A DNA stretch of 10,224 bases, from the NCBI GenBank assembly GCA_039923455.1, contig JBDTCS010000179.1, positions 1-10,224 of the forward strand, read 5' to 3'. Within the stretch, counting starts at the first letter, position 1. Every line of letters starts with the position of its first letter. The stretch is from JBDTCS01 sp039923455 (GTDB lineage: Bacteria > Bacteroidota > Ignavibacteria > Palsa-1295). Shown here piece by piece: positions 1 to 7,610 of this stretch. The translations under genes and the position numbers were made by a program. Under the pieces are notes generated by a model. That model was not told the DNA's origin. It worked only from the letters and a program-made list of their open reading frames with translations, and searched no databases.

Positions 1-21
1 TCTTTGAACGACTCTACGTCG

Positions 22-29
22 TAAGTTTG
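22..29 (+). promoter_or_regulatory. candidate Bacteroidota-type -7 promoter element
   Basis: TAAGTTTG matches the Bacteroidota primary-sigma -7 consensus TAnnTTTG exactly and lies 41 bases before the start codon of the small membrane protein. A TTTG at 3-6 could be the -33 element, but the 15-base gap is shorter than usual. An 8-base degenerate match is weak evidence by itself; its position in front of a gene is what makes it plausible. Confidence 0.3.
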
Positions 30-70
30 CCCAAGGAATCACACGCATCTCACACTCCGGGCACACAAAC

Positions 71-385
71 ATGTCGTACGCAGACAAGATCACCTACATA
101 GTTACTATCATAGCGGGCATTATGGCCGCACTCGAACTGACATTCGCAAAGCTCGCTTGGTGGGAAGTGCCACATGACGGGAAGAATTTCATCATTTTTT
201 TGCTCGTGCTTGGTTTGATTCACAATCTAATCAAGAACGCGACGCTAAAAAATCCTGCGGTCAAACGAGGCAAGCTCACATCCGAAGAGCAAAAGAAGAT
301 TGCCTTCGGCGCAATCGTATCTTACCCACTCGCGATCTCGATAACAACTTATATTTTGGTCACACTTGGAAACATAATGAGCTGA
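71..385 (+). CDS. small three-helix membrane protein, function unknown
   Basis: This 104-residue protein is not one I recognise. It has three hydrophobic stretches, at about residues 8-25, 39-54 and 77-99, so it is probably an integral inner-membrane protein. Between helices 2 and 3 lies a basic and polar loop (about residues 55-76) with several Lys residues and a SEEQKK stretch, likely cytoplasmic by the positive-inside rule. Helix 1 carries an acidic residue (Glu22) next to hydrophobic positions. The ATG at 71 has no evident Shine-Dalgarno sequence, in keeping with most genes here. The gene stands alone: a 298-base spacer separates it from cydA, and it need not be functionally linked to the oxidase. 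The hydrophobicity pattern and the absence of a competing frame support a real gene, but no catalytic or binding motif is visible. Confidence 0.6.
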   Translation: MSYADKITYIVTIIAGIMAALELTFAKLAWWEVPHDGKNFIIFLLVLGLIHNLIKNATLKNPAVKRGKLTSEEQKKIAFGAIVSYPLAISITTYILVTLGNIMS

Positions 386-650
386 GTTCTTCTTGTCGGA
401 ATCATGGTGGTGCGAGGTTAAAAATATACTTTTCGTAGGAGCGAGGTTTTGCGCAAATATGCGTTGATTTTTCTTTAAACGAGTAAAGTGGTCTCGATGT
501 TTCAAAAGCTCAATTTGCCTGCCGAATACGATTAAAATTCGATAAAATATTTTTCCACAATTGCGTGCTCCTTGATTCGCAATCGTCACGTTTTAGCGCA
601 GAACAATTAGACTATCCCTACTTTTTCAATCCATTTTCTCCACCGCCCCG
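386..650. other. AT-rich intergenic spacer upstream of cydA
   Basis: I find no convincing gene here; the minus-strand frame that crosses it shows no family features. It is visibly AT-richer than the flanking genes, as expected for a regulatory spacer. A small dyad, ATTGCG at 560-565 and CGCAAT at 578-583 (12-base gap), could be an operator but is too short to claim. TTGATTCGCAATCG at 572-585 was compared with the FNR/CRP-type site TTGATnnnnATCAA, and only the left half matches. Confidence 0.4.
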
Positions 651-658
651 TATCTTTG
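651..658 (+). promoter_or_regulatory. candidate -7 promoter element for cydAB
   Basis: TATCTTTG is an exact match to the Bacteroidota -7 consensus TAnnTTTG. It would place transcription start near 664-666 and give a leader of only about 20 bases before the GTG start at 684. No clear TTTG/TTG -33 element is present at the usual distance; the upstream sequence is T-rich (622-626 and 634-638). The position supports it as the operon promoter, but the start site is inferred. Confidence 0.4.
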
Positions 659-683
659 TGCTTTCTAATCCACCCAAATTCCC

Positions 684-2030
684 GTGCATGACGCCCTGCT
701 GATTGATCGTCTTCAGTTTACCTTTACGGTAACGTTTCATTATATCTTCCCACAACTCACGATGGGGCTTGCGCTCCTGATTGTTATTCTCAAAATTCTT
801 GGACGTCGCACAAAGAATCCTATCTATGATCGTGGTGCAAGATTTTGGGGTAAGATCTTCGCGGTGAATTTTGCTGTCGGCGTTGTGACCGGTATTCCGA
901 TGGAGTTTCAATTCGGAACAAACTGGGCAGCGTTCTCAAAATACGCTGGTGGTGTGATCGGACAAACGCTCGCGATGGAAGGCGTCTTCGCATTTTTTCT
1001 CGAGTCGAGTTTTCTCGGTTTGTTTCTCTTTGGCGAAAAAAGGTTTGGTCCGAAAGTACATTTCCTAAGTGCGGTACTCGTCTTCATCGGTTCATGGATT
1101 TCCGGCTTTTTTATTGTTGCGACCGACGCGTGGATGCAGCATCCGGTTGCATACGAGATCGGCAAGAACGGCACGGCGCAGCTCACCAGTTTTTGGGGAA
1201 TGCTCACGAACCCCTGGGTTTTCTGGCAATATTTTCACACAATGGTCGGTGCTGTAGTGACCGGTGCATTTGTGATGGCTTCCGTTGGCGCGTACTATTT
1301 GCTCGCGAAAAAACATTTAGAGCACGCGCGCATCTTTATTCGCGTCGGCGTATTGGTTGGATTGTTTGCAGCACTCTTGCAAGTATTTCCAAGCGGTGAC
1401 GAACAGGCGAAGAACATCGAGGCTTCGCAACCGGTAACGCTCGCAGCTATGGAAGGACTGTTCAAAACCACACAAGGTGCAGAACTCGTCATACTGGGTC
1501 AGCCGAACATGGAAACGCAGACGTTAGATAATCCGATCACGCTGCCGAACGTACTAAGCTTTCTGACCTATCGTTCATGGAATGCAGAAGTTCGCGGGTT
1601 GAATGCATTCCCTCATGATCTATGGCCGCAGAATATTCCGTTGCTCTATTATAGTTATCACATCATGGTCGGGCTCGGAACGCTGTTCATCGTGATCATG
1701 CTTGTCGCCACGTTTTTGTTGTGGCGACGTAAACTTTACTCGGCGCGTTGGATGCTTTGGATCTTGATGCTCGCTGTTCCCTTTCCCTATCTCGCAAACA
1801 CTGCGGGTTGGACGACCGCCGAACTTGGAAGGCAACCGTGGTTGATCTATGGACTCATGCGCACCGCCGATGGTGCGTCGCCCTACGTCTCGGCTGGCAA
1901 CGGTATCTTCACGCTACTCGGATTTCTTGGGCTCTATCTATTGCTTGGCGTGCTCTTTATTATTCTTGTTCTAAAGGAGATCAAGCACGGACCGGAAGAA
2001 CTTGCGATCACCACGGAGGTCATAGCATAA
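684..2030 (+). CDS. cydA: cytochrome bd-type terminal oxidase subunit I
   Basis: CydA is the heme-bearing subunit of the bd oxygen reductase, which oxidises quinol and reduces O2 to water at the cytoplasmic membrane. It has 448 residues against 522 in E. coli because the Q-loop is short. The GTG start puts several residues at E. coli numbering. His19 is a heme ligand and Glu99 and Glu107 lie in LAMEG and FFLES. His185 (QYFHT) corresponds to E. coli His186, Met328 (HIMVG) to Met393, and the GRQPW signature is at 382-386 with Glu380 before it. In the Q-loop, Glu257 is kept, but the position of the E. coli quinol-binding Lys252 is Thr (VTLAAMEG). The position of the E. coli heme-proximal Arg391 is His326. 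These replacements suggest a divergent bd subfamily rather than a broken protein, since all heme ligands remain. The gene is one base from cydB, so the two are co-transcribed. It has no recognisable Shine-Dalgarno sequence. Confidence 0.95.
   Translation: MHDALLIDRLQFTFTVTFHYIFPQLTMGLALLIVILKILGRRTKNPIYDRGARFWGKIFAVNFAVGVVTGIPMEFQFGTNWAAFSKYAGGVIGQTLAMEGVFAFFLESSFLGLFLFGEKRFGPKVHFLSAVLVFIGSWISGFFIVATDAWMQHPVAYEIGKNGTAQLTSFWGMLTNPWVFWQYFHTMVGAVVTGAFVMASVGAYYLLAKKHLEHARIFIRVGVLVGLFAALLQVFPSGDEQAKNIEASQPVTLAAMEGLFKTTQGAELVILGQPNMETQTLDNPITLPNVLSFLTYRSWNAEVRGLNAFPHDLWPQNIPLLYYSYHIMVGLGTLFIVIMLVATFLLWRRKLYSARWMLWILMLAVPFPYLANTAGWTTAELGRQPWLIYGLMRTADGASPYVSAGNGIFTLLGFLGLYLLLGVLFIILVLKEIKHGPEELAITTEVIA
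2015..2020 (+). promoter_or_regulatory. strong Shine-Dalgarno for cydB inside the end of cydA
   Basis: GGAGGT is a near-perfect anti-16S match, 11 bases upstream of the cydB ATG and embedded in the last codons of cydA. It fixes the cydB start and supports tight translation of the two subunits from one mRNA. It stands out because most other starts in the window lack such a site. Confidence 0.75.
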
Positions 2031-2031
2031 C

Positions 2032-3072
2032 ATGGCAACACTCTGGTTCGCAATCATCGCGCTCATGATCGCCATCTATGTCATACTCGATGGCTTCGAT
2101 CTCGGAGCAGGCGTGCTCCATCTTTTTCTCGCAAAGACCGATAAGGAGCGTCGCACAATTCTGCAAGCGATCGGCCCGTTGTGGGATGGCAACGAAGTGT
2201 GGCTGATCGCGGCAGGTGGTACGCTCTTCTTTGCATTCCCAACGCTTTATGCTTCGAGCTTCAGCGGGTTTTATTTGCCGCTTATGCTCGTGCTTTGGCT
2301 TTTGATCTTGCGCGGACTCGGAATTGAATTTCGCAAGCATCTCGAATCGGCGATGTGGCATTCGTTCTTCGATGCTATGTTCGCTATCGCAAGTATTCTA
2401 CTCAGTATCGTCTTCGGTGCAGCGCTCGGAAATGTCGTGCGTGGTGTGCCGCTACACGCAGACGGATATTTTTTCGAAGCATTCTGGACATCGTTCTTTG
2501 TGATTCCCGAAGCAGGTATTCTCGATTGGTACACAGTGTTGCTCGGGCTCGTATCGCTCGCGACGCTTGCGAATCATGGCGCCCACTTTCTTGCGCTAAA
2601 GACCGATGGTGCATTGCAACTCCGGGCGCAGAATTTTTCGAGCAAAGCAATCTGGGCAGTCGCTCTGCTCTCAGTTGTCGCGGCGATTGCAACATTCACA
2701 ATTCGTCCGGAGATACCTCAGAAGTTTAGCGATCAGCCGATTGGCATTGTTTTTATTCTGATGGGTGTAGCAGGCATTGCGGGAATGATCTATTATCGCG
2801 GCCGCAATCGTGACATGCATGCGTTCCTCTCATCGGCACTCTTCATCGCCGGAATGCTCTGTAGCACGGCTTTCGGTGTCTATCCTATTCTCTTGCGCTC
2901 GTCGATTGACGAGAAATATAGTCTCACGATTCAGAATGCCGCCGCGTCCGAATACGGCCTCGGCGTCGGCATCATCTGGTGGTGTGTCGGGATGATCTTA
3001 GTAGCCGGCTACTTCATCTATATCTATCGCACATTCCGCGGGAAGGTAACTGTTGCCGAAGATGGTTATTAA
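2032..3072 (+). CDS. cydB: cytochrome bd-type terminal oxidase subunit II
   Basis: CydB is the partner of CydA in the bd oxygen reductase. It is a multi-helix membrane protein that stabilises the heme-bearing subunit and provides a proton path. Its 346 residues are slightly fewer than the roughly 380 of E. coli CydB. Family signatures are clear: LDGFDLGAG at about 19-27, WDGNEVWLIAAGG at 51-63 (containing the conserved acidic residue of the proton channel, Asp52), and the RGLGIEFRKH segment around 94-103. At least seven hydrophobic helices follow, ending in a short charged tail. The ATG lies one base after the cydA stop and has its own strong ribosome binding site. No CydX-like small ORF follows; transcription appears to end at the hairpin 30 bases downstream. 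Identification is secure; subfamily is not determined. Confidence 0.95.
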   Translation: MATLWFAIIALMIAIYVILDGFDLGAGVLHLFLAKTDKERRTILQAIGPLWDGNEVWLIAAGGTLFFAFPTLYASSFSGFYLPLMLVLWLLILRGLGIEFRKHLESAMWHSFFDAMFAIASILLSIVFGAALGNVVRGVPLHADGYFFEAFWTSFFVIPEAGILDWYTVLLGLVSLATLANHGAHFLALKTDGALQLRAQNFSSKAIWAVALLSVVAAIATFTIRPEIPQKFSDQPIGIVFILMGVAGIAGMIYYRGRNRDMHAFLSSALFIAGMLCSTAFGVYPILLRSSIDEKYSLTIQNAAASEYGLGVGIIWWCVGMILVAGYFIYIYRTFRGKVTVAEDGY

Positions 3073-3101
3073 TTGACATCCTCGCTTTGCGTCGCAAATA
3101 A

Positions 3102-3132
3102 AAACCCGTTGCAATAAAATTGCAACGGGTTT
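3102..3132. terminator. bidirectional intrinsic terminator between convergent genes
   Basis: A perfect 13-bp stem pairs 3102-3114 with 3120-3132 around a 5-base loop (TAAAA). On the minus strand it is followed by a U-rich tract (TTATTTG), ending the 3156-5444 gene. On the plus strand the stem ends in TTT, then CTAATAC, serving cydB less perfectly. It lies between the stops of two convergent genes (3072 and 3156) and probably serves both. Confidence 0.85.
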
Positions 3133-3155
3133 CTAATACTAACCGCGAATCCGAA

Positions 3156-5444
3156 TTACCGAGCGACCACCATCTGGCGTTCGAGGCGAACTACTCCATT
3201 CGTGAGTTGATAAACATACGTGCCACTCGCGAGATCACTGCAGTCGATCTTGAAGGCATGTGTCCCCTTCTCAAATTGCTGAGCTGGCAGTACCTTCACA
3301 GTTTTTCCCGTGACGTCAAGGATTGAGAATTCCAATCTGGCAGGCTCCGGATTGTAGAAGCTAATGTTCGTGAACGGCTTTGAAGGATTTGGGAAACTCT
3401 GATACAGTTCATATCCATTTTGCGCGGCAAGGGTTGCGACTGCACCGGTAGTTGTTCCGTTGCCTCTCAAGACTATTGCGAATGCGTTGAGCGATTGAGG
3501 CGCCCCAACCGGATAGGTTAGGACAGAGGTCTCGGCGCCAACGTGCGTCGGATGAAACCGTATGCGTTGTGCAGCTGTGCCTCCATTGCGTAAAATAATC
3601 GCCGGCTGCGGTAAACCGATTAGATCAAAATCCGCAGGATTCGTACCACCGCCGATGACGCCCGCACCTGCGGTCCAATCCACATTGCCATTATTGACAA
3701 TACGAATATCGAAGAAAGCCGAGTCTTTCACTCTGCAACTAATCGTAGTATCAATCGAGGCGAGCAAGACTCCTGTACCCAAACCATTGAGCGGTATTTT
3801 TACGGACGTTAGGCCGCCCGAGCCCGATACAACGAGTGTATCGTGCGCAGAGCCGATCTTGGTAGGAGTGAACGTTACGATGAACGAGGCAGTCGATCCT
3901 CCACGCATTGCTGTGCTTGATGTTGCGCCAACAATCGAGTAGACGGGGTTTCCTGATGGAATTGCGAGTGCGTAGCTTGTTACGATCTCCCCGCAATTCG
4001 AAACTTCGATCGTGTCGGTCTGTGAAGTCCCGACCGGTGTGGCTCTATCAAAGAGTGCACTCGGCACAATTGTCGCGCATTGCTCCATGCCGAAGCCTCG
4101 GAGTACAAGCGGAATGTTGATCGAGCGACCTTCGGTCGTGCCGGAGAGCGATAGCGTCGTACTGCGAAGTCCATGCTTCGATGGCGTGACACAACGCGTG
4201 AACAAAAGCATATCACCCGGTTTCAAGTAGGTCGGAAACGTCCAAGTGTTCAATAAAAACTCTGAAGAGTCCCCGCCGTTGAGTTGCGCCTTTAAGATCA
4301 CAAAATCGGACGTACCATTGTTTTTGATAGTATCCGTGATACAATCCTGCTTGCCTATCGCTACGGAATCGATTCTGGAGAACGAACCAATCAGATGCGG
4401 CGAAGGAATTCCGACTCCTATGACGGTGAATGGAATCTTGCTCGTATCGCGAGGGATCACCTCATTGGTCAATGGAATATCCGTATTGAAGCGATAGCCC
4501 GCAACACGCGTACCTCGCTGAACGGGACTGAAGCAGACATTGAACGGGAGTTGTGCATTCGGCAGCAGCACCGTATCCGCATGGGCAATCGGTGTGAAGA
4601 CAAAGTCGGGATCGGCAACACCTGCCCGATAGTTTTTCAGAATTCTAACTGTGTCAGTGCCTATATTTTTAATCAGCACCGTTTTGCAAAGCGTGTCGCC
4701 GATCCGAACACTGTCAAAGTTCAGGAAGGAAGGGCTCACGACGAGTCGACGATTGCTTGGAGCTACTGCGTTGCCGGGTGTGAAGCGAAGATCTGTCGCA
4801 GGCGTCATGTTGCTCGCCGTATCCACTCGTTGGAAAACAAAGTTCGGAAGCGCTGCTCCGTTTAATCCCACCCCTGCGCTTCCGGTACCGAGCACAGTTG
4901 CGTGATCACGATAAACAAACTCGATAACACTCGTTGATTCATATAACCGAATATTAGCGATCGTTGCATTCACATTCGGGTTGAACAATCCAAACTTGTA
5001 GTCCTCGATCGTGAAGATTCGATTCGGCGCAGTCCCACTTACACCGGTCAAGATGTAACCGAAGCCCGAGCCAAAATTCTGGACGTGTCCGCTGAAGAAT
5101 AGGATCGCGGGAGCATATCCCGATTGCCCCACCTCATCGATAGATGAGCTGGGAGAAGCGGAGCTATCACCGAAGATAATCCAACCATTTGTCCCGATAT
5201 AGAGCCGCGTTCCGGCAGGATACAGAACACTGTCAAAACTAAACGCAAAAGGGAGTGCAACGGTAGCCGCCGTGTTATTTGTGGTAATAAGACTCGTACC
5301 ACTAAAAATCATGGGACCCCCATTGATTCTGGTCACAGTATAATTATTCACTCGACCGAGCGGCTGCGTATAAGCGCTCGTACTCAGTGAAACGACGGTC
5401 AATAATAAGCAAAAAGCTATTATATTTTTTATGTAGGTCAACAT
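3156..5444 (-). CDS. secreted ASH/choice-of-anchor-D repeat protein with T9SS sorting domain
   Basis: A 762-residue exported protein. I chose the ATG at 5444 because it begins a good signal peptide (basic MLTYIK, hydrophobic core to about residue 20, cleavage near 25-27); the frame stays open upstream, but that translation is not protein-like. Residues 30-225 form a beta-rich N-terminal domain I cannot name. About 232-345, 350-452, 455-556 and 562-664 are four Ig-like ASH/choice-of-anchor-D repeats, each with a central N-x-G-type turn and a closing V-x-F-x-P strand followed by a Gly. Residues 676-762 are a type A T9SS sorting domain (YQSFPNPSKPFT at 681, LEFSILDVTGKTV at 704, LASGTYVYQL at 738). 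Export would therefore be by Sec and then T9SS to the surface or medium. Repeats 1 and 2 carry matched cysteines (253/304 and 368/418), probably disulfides. A structural or adhesive role is possible; no enzyme motif is seen. Confidence 0.85.
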   Translation of the reverse strand: MLTYIKNIIAFCLLLTVVSLSTSAYTQPLGRVNNYTVTRINGGPMIFSGTSLITTNNTAATVALPFAFSFDSVLYPAGTRLYIGTNGWIIFGDSSASPSSSIDEVGQSGYAPAILFFSGHVQNFGSGFGYILTGVSGTAPNRIFTIEDYKFGLFNPNVNATIANIRLYESTSVIEFVYRDHATVLGTGSAGVGLNGAALPNFVFQRVDTASNMTPATDLRFTPGNAVAPSNRRLVVSPSFLNFDSVRIGDTLCKTVLIKNIGTDTVRILKNYRAGVADPDFVFTPIAHADTVLLPNAQLPFNVCFSPVQRGTRVAGYRFNTDIPLTNEVIPRDTSKIPFTVIGVGIPSPHLIGSFSRIDSVAIGKQDCITDTIKNNGTSDFVILKAQLNGGDSSEFLLNTWTFPTYLKPGDMLLFTRCVTPSKHGLRSTTLSLSGTTEGRSINIPLVLRGFGMEQCATIVPSALFDRATPVGTSQTDTIEVSNCGEIVTSYALAIPSGNPVYSIVGATSSTAMRGGSTASFIVTFTPTKIGSAHDTLVVSGSGGLTSVKIPLNGLGTGVLLASIDTTISCRVKDSAFFDIRIVNNGNVDWTAGAGVIGGGTNPADFDLIGLPQPAIILRNGGTAAQRIRFHPTHVGAETSVLTYPVGAPQSLNAFAIVLRGNGTTTGAVATLAAQNGYELYQSFPNPSKPFTNISFYNPEPARLEFSILDVTGKTVKVLPAQQFEKGTHAFKIDCSDLASGTYVYQLTNGVVRLERQMVVAR

Positions 5445-5908
5445 GCGATAGGGTATTATTTGAAACGCTTCCGTAACGTGAAGCTCGGGATAATAATAAA
5501 CGAAACACTTCCAGACGATCGGTAGGGCCTGGTCCCTAGCAAGTACGATGCAAGAATCTTCCGAATGAACACAAGGGGCTTCGATGCTCACAATGTCAGT
5601 TCTAGGGGCACGTGTAAAATAAGCCGGGATTCGAAGCTGCGTGCAAGTTCGGTGTGGCTCCTCAAAGTCCTCAATCACAGTAGACTCAAAAAGCTATTTG
5701 GAGGACAGTGAAGGGTTGCTAACGTTCCCCCACTCCTGTCTGTCAAATGCTTCCTCTTTTTGGCGCTCGTTTCTTCTGAATTTCAAACGCATCATGCAAT
5801 CACGTTCTACGGATTCGGCTTTTTTCATGCCGGTTCTCCGCCATTCGCGCGTAACTGCAAGCGCCTATCTGTGTTATTCTTTTGCATTACTCATTTAGCA
5901 ATTGTATT
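5445..5908. other. divergent promoter region between two T9SS cargo genes
   Basis: This 464-base spacer separates two divergently transcribed secreted-protein genes and must hold both promoters. Reading frames cross it on both strands, but their translations are rich in Cys, Ser and Arg without family features, so I do not call a gene. Two near-identical 11-mers, GAAACGCTTCC (5462-5472) and GAAACACTTCC (5502-5512), lie exactly 40 bases apart and 17-68 bases upstream of the minus-strand start. TATCTGTG at 5866-5873 is one mismatch from TAnnTTTG and well placed for the plus-strand gene. Confidence 0.45.
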
Positions 5909-7537
5909 ATGCCTCGATTATCCCGATGTGTTCTGCTTTTCATTCTTATTGTTTGCTGTAGCGCTTCGTATGCGTCTGCGCAATCTTTTACGTACGCTCG
6001 TCAAGCAGGCGGCATGAATGGTGATGCGGCGACCCGCGTTGCTGTCGATCGGTTCGAGAATAGTTACGTGCTCGGTGAGTTCGCGGGAGATGTAACGTTT
6101 GATAACATTACAATTCACGGCTCAGCGGCCTGGAATATCTTTGTTGCGAAGTATGATGCGCTAGGTCACGTCATGTGGGCACGCACTATCATCGAGGCTC
6201 CAGATGCGTATGCGAATGCTATCGGTGTCGATCCGACCGGGAATATTTACATCTCCGGTGAATTCCTCACGAGCGCAAAGATCGGCGATTCTACCTATCA
6301 GACGGTCGGCGGTTCAGATATCTATCTGGTGAAACTCACGAACGCCGGAGATCTCCTTTGGACTCGCACGCCGGGAGGTGTCGGCTTAGGAAATTATGGG
6401 CAAGATGTCGTGACTTCATTAGTCACCGATGCTCTCGGTAATATTTATCTGACAGGGACCTACAATCAGGATGCTAAGTTTGGTAGCATTCAGCTCAACT
6501 CGTTCAACACAAGCGAACTGTTTGTGGCGAAATACGATCCGAGCGGAACGGCACTTTGGGCAACTTCCGGTGGCGAGTATGGCATCTCGCATGTCGGCTT
6601 GGCGATTGCGCTTGATTCGGCAAATAACATGTACATCTCGGGTTCATTCTTTGGTCGTTTGGCACTGGGCTCGGATACCTGCGATGCCATCGATGCGGAA
6701 CAGAAAATGTTTATCGCGAAGCTCGATCAAACGGGCAAGTTCGTTTGGGGGAAGAAAGTTGGAAGTGGTGGATACTATGGTGCTGCGAACGATATCGCGA
6801 TAGATAAGTTTGGGGACCTGATCACCGCGGGCTTTTTTCGTGCCGGGATCACATTGAATGGAACCGACTATCATCACGATTTCGGTTATCGTTACGCGGT
6901 AATGGTGCTAAAATATGATACCGCCGGAAACTTCAGGTGGGTCACCAGAACCGATGGCGGCGAGCAGAACTCCCATGTAAATAGAGTCGCAACAGATGGG
7001 TTCGGAAATATTTTTCTATCGGGAGGCTTTCAATATTCAACCAGCTTCGGTACTATTACTCCACCGGCGAGCAATGATCACCTCACGGCATTTATTGCGA
7101 AGCTTAACACAGCCGGCAAATTCCTTTACGTGAAACCGGTGGTCGCGCAAGGCGGATCATCCTGTAGGGGATTGGCGCTTACAACTTACGGCGCATGTAT
7201 TGCTGCGGGTTCATTCGATACCACCGCATCTTTCGACGCCATCATGTTGCAATCCGCTGGAGGTTCGGATGTCTTCTTCGCTCGCATAGATAATAATATT
7301 GAAAGTGTTCAGGAAACAAAACTGACGGAAGCCCCTCTGTTCTATCCGAGCCCTGTTTTCGATCAACTGCATTTGGTCAAGGACGCTAAGGGAGAGATTC
7401 GTGTGATGAATCTTATGGGTGAGACCATACTCACGTCGCGTAATAGCAATGATCTCGACCTACGTAATCTTCCAAACGGCACCTACTTCCTGAGCGTCGG
7501 TGAGCGATTGCAAAAATTCGTTAAGCTTAAATATTAA
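5909..7537 (+). CDS. secreted seven-repeat SBBP-type beta-propeller protein with T9SS sorting domain
   Basis: A 542-residue exported protein. The ATG at 5909 is preferred over an in-frame TTG at 5882 because it starts a clean signal peptide (MPRLSR, hydrophobic core, cleavage after ASA at 24). Residues 28-460 hold seven repeats of the pattern D-x-x-G-N-[IL]-Y-[IL]-x-G-x-[FY], at 47, 108, 174, 236, 299, 363 and 425. Each of the first six is followed about 30 residues later by a strand such as IFVAKYD or IYLVKL, then a G-x-x-x-W turn (degenerate in the sixth), and the seventh ends in VFFARID. This is the SBBP (beta-propeller) repeat family, and seven copies suggest one closed propeller. Residues 473-542 are a type A T9SS sorting domain (FYPSPVFDQLHL, then VMNLMGETI and LPNGTYFLSV). 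The protein is expected at the surface or released. Proteins of this kind probably bind ligands or matrix, but the partner is unknown and no catalytic residues are evident. Confidence 0.85.
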   Translation: MPRLSRCVLLFILIVCCSASYASAQSFTYARQAGGMNGDAATRVAVDRFENSYVLGEFAGDVTFDNITIHGSAAWNIFVAKYDALGHVMWARTIIEAPDAYANAIGVDPTGNIYISGEFLTSAKIGDSTYQTVGGSDIYLVKLTNAGDLLWTRTPGGVGLGNYGQDVVTSLVTDALGNIYLTGTYNQDAKFGSIQLNSFNTSELFVAKYDPSGTALWATSGGEYGISHVGLAIALDSANNMYISGSFFGRLALGSDTCDAIDAEQKMFIAKLDQTGKFVWGKKVGSGGYYGAANDIAIDKFGDLITAGFFRAGITLNGTDYHHDFGYRYAVMVLKYDTAGNFRWVTRTDGGEQNSHVNRVATDGFGNIFLSGGFQYSTSFGTITPPASNDHLTAFIAKLNTAGKFLYVKPVVAQGGSSCRGLALTTYGACIAAGSFDTTASFDAIMLQSAGGSDVFFARIDNNIESVQETKLTEAPLFYPSPVFDQLHLVKDAKGEIRVMNLMGETILTSRNSNDLDLRNLPNGTYFLSVGERLQKFVKLKY

Positions 7538-7585
7538 CTTTTCGATCGCAGGCTCTCATGCTGGGAGGTGGAACCTTTGAATTGT

Positions 7586-7602
7586 TCCGAACGCTGTTCG
7601 GA
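7586..7602 (+). repeat. hairpin covering the ribosome binding site of the SnoaL-like gene
   Basis: TCCGAAC (7586-7592) pairs perfectly with GTTCGGA (7596-7602) across a 3-base loop. The 3' arm includes most of the candidate GGAG Shine-Dalgarno (7600-7603) of the TTG start at 7611. A competing pairing, GGAAC (7570-7574) with GTTCC (7584-7588), would break the hairpin's left arm. No U-tract follows, so it is a poor terminator for the gene ending at 7537. A role in masking the ribosome binding site is inference. Confidence 0.35.
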
Positions 7603-7610
7603 GATATTCC

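Noticed and set aside
572..585. Possible FNR-type site TTGATTCGCAATCG upstream of cydA
   Set aside because: Only the left half-site matches TTGATnnnnATCAA; the right half has one of five bases correct.
245..911. Minus-strand frames of 114 and 97 codons around the cydA upstream region
   Set aside because: They overlap the small membrane protein or cydA in antisense and contain no family features.
4395..4905. Long plus-strand frames (156 and 84 codons) inside the ASH-repeat gene
   Set aside because: They are antisense shadows of a well-supported coding region with clear domain structure.
5445..5678. 78-codon N-terminal extension of the ASH-repeat protein
   Set aside because: The extension is not protein-like and would bury the clear signal peptide that starts at the ATG at 5444.
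5641..5898. Short plus-strand frames in the divergent spacer (85 codons each)
   Set aside because: They overlap each other, have Ser/Cys/Phe-rich composition without any motif, and lie where both promoters must be.
7586..7602. Hairpin as terminator of the propeller gene
   Set aside because: It is short, lies 49 bases past the stop, and lacks a U-tract; overlap with the next ribosome binding site is the more notable property.
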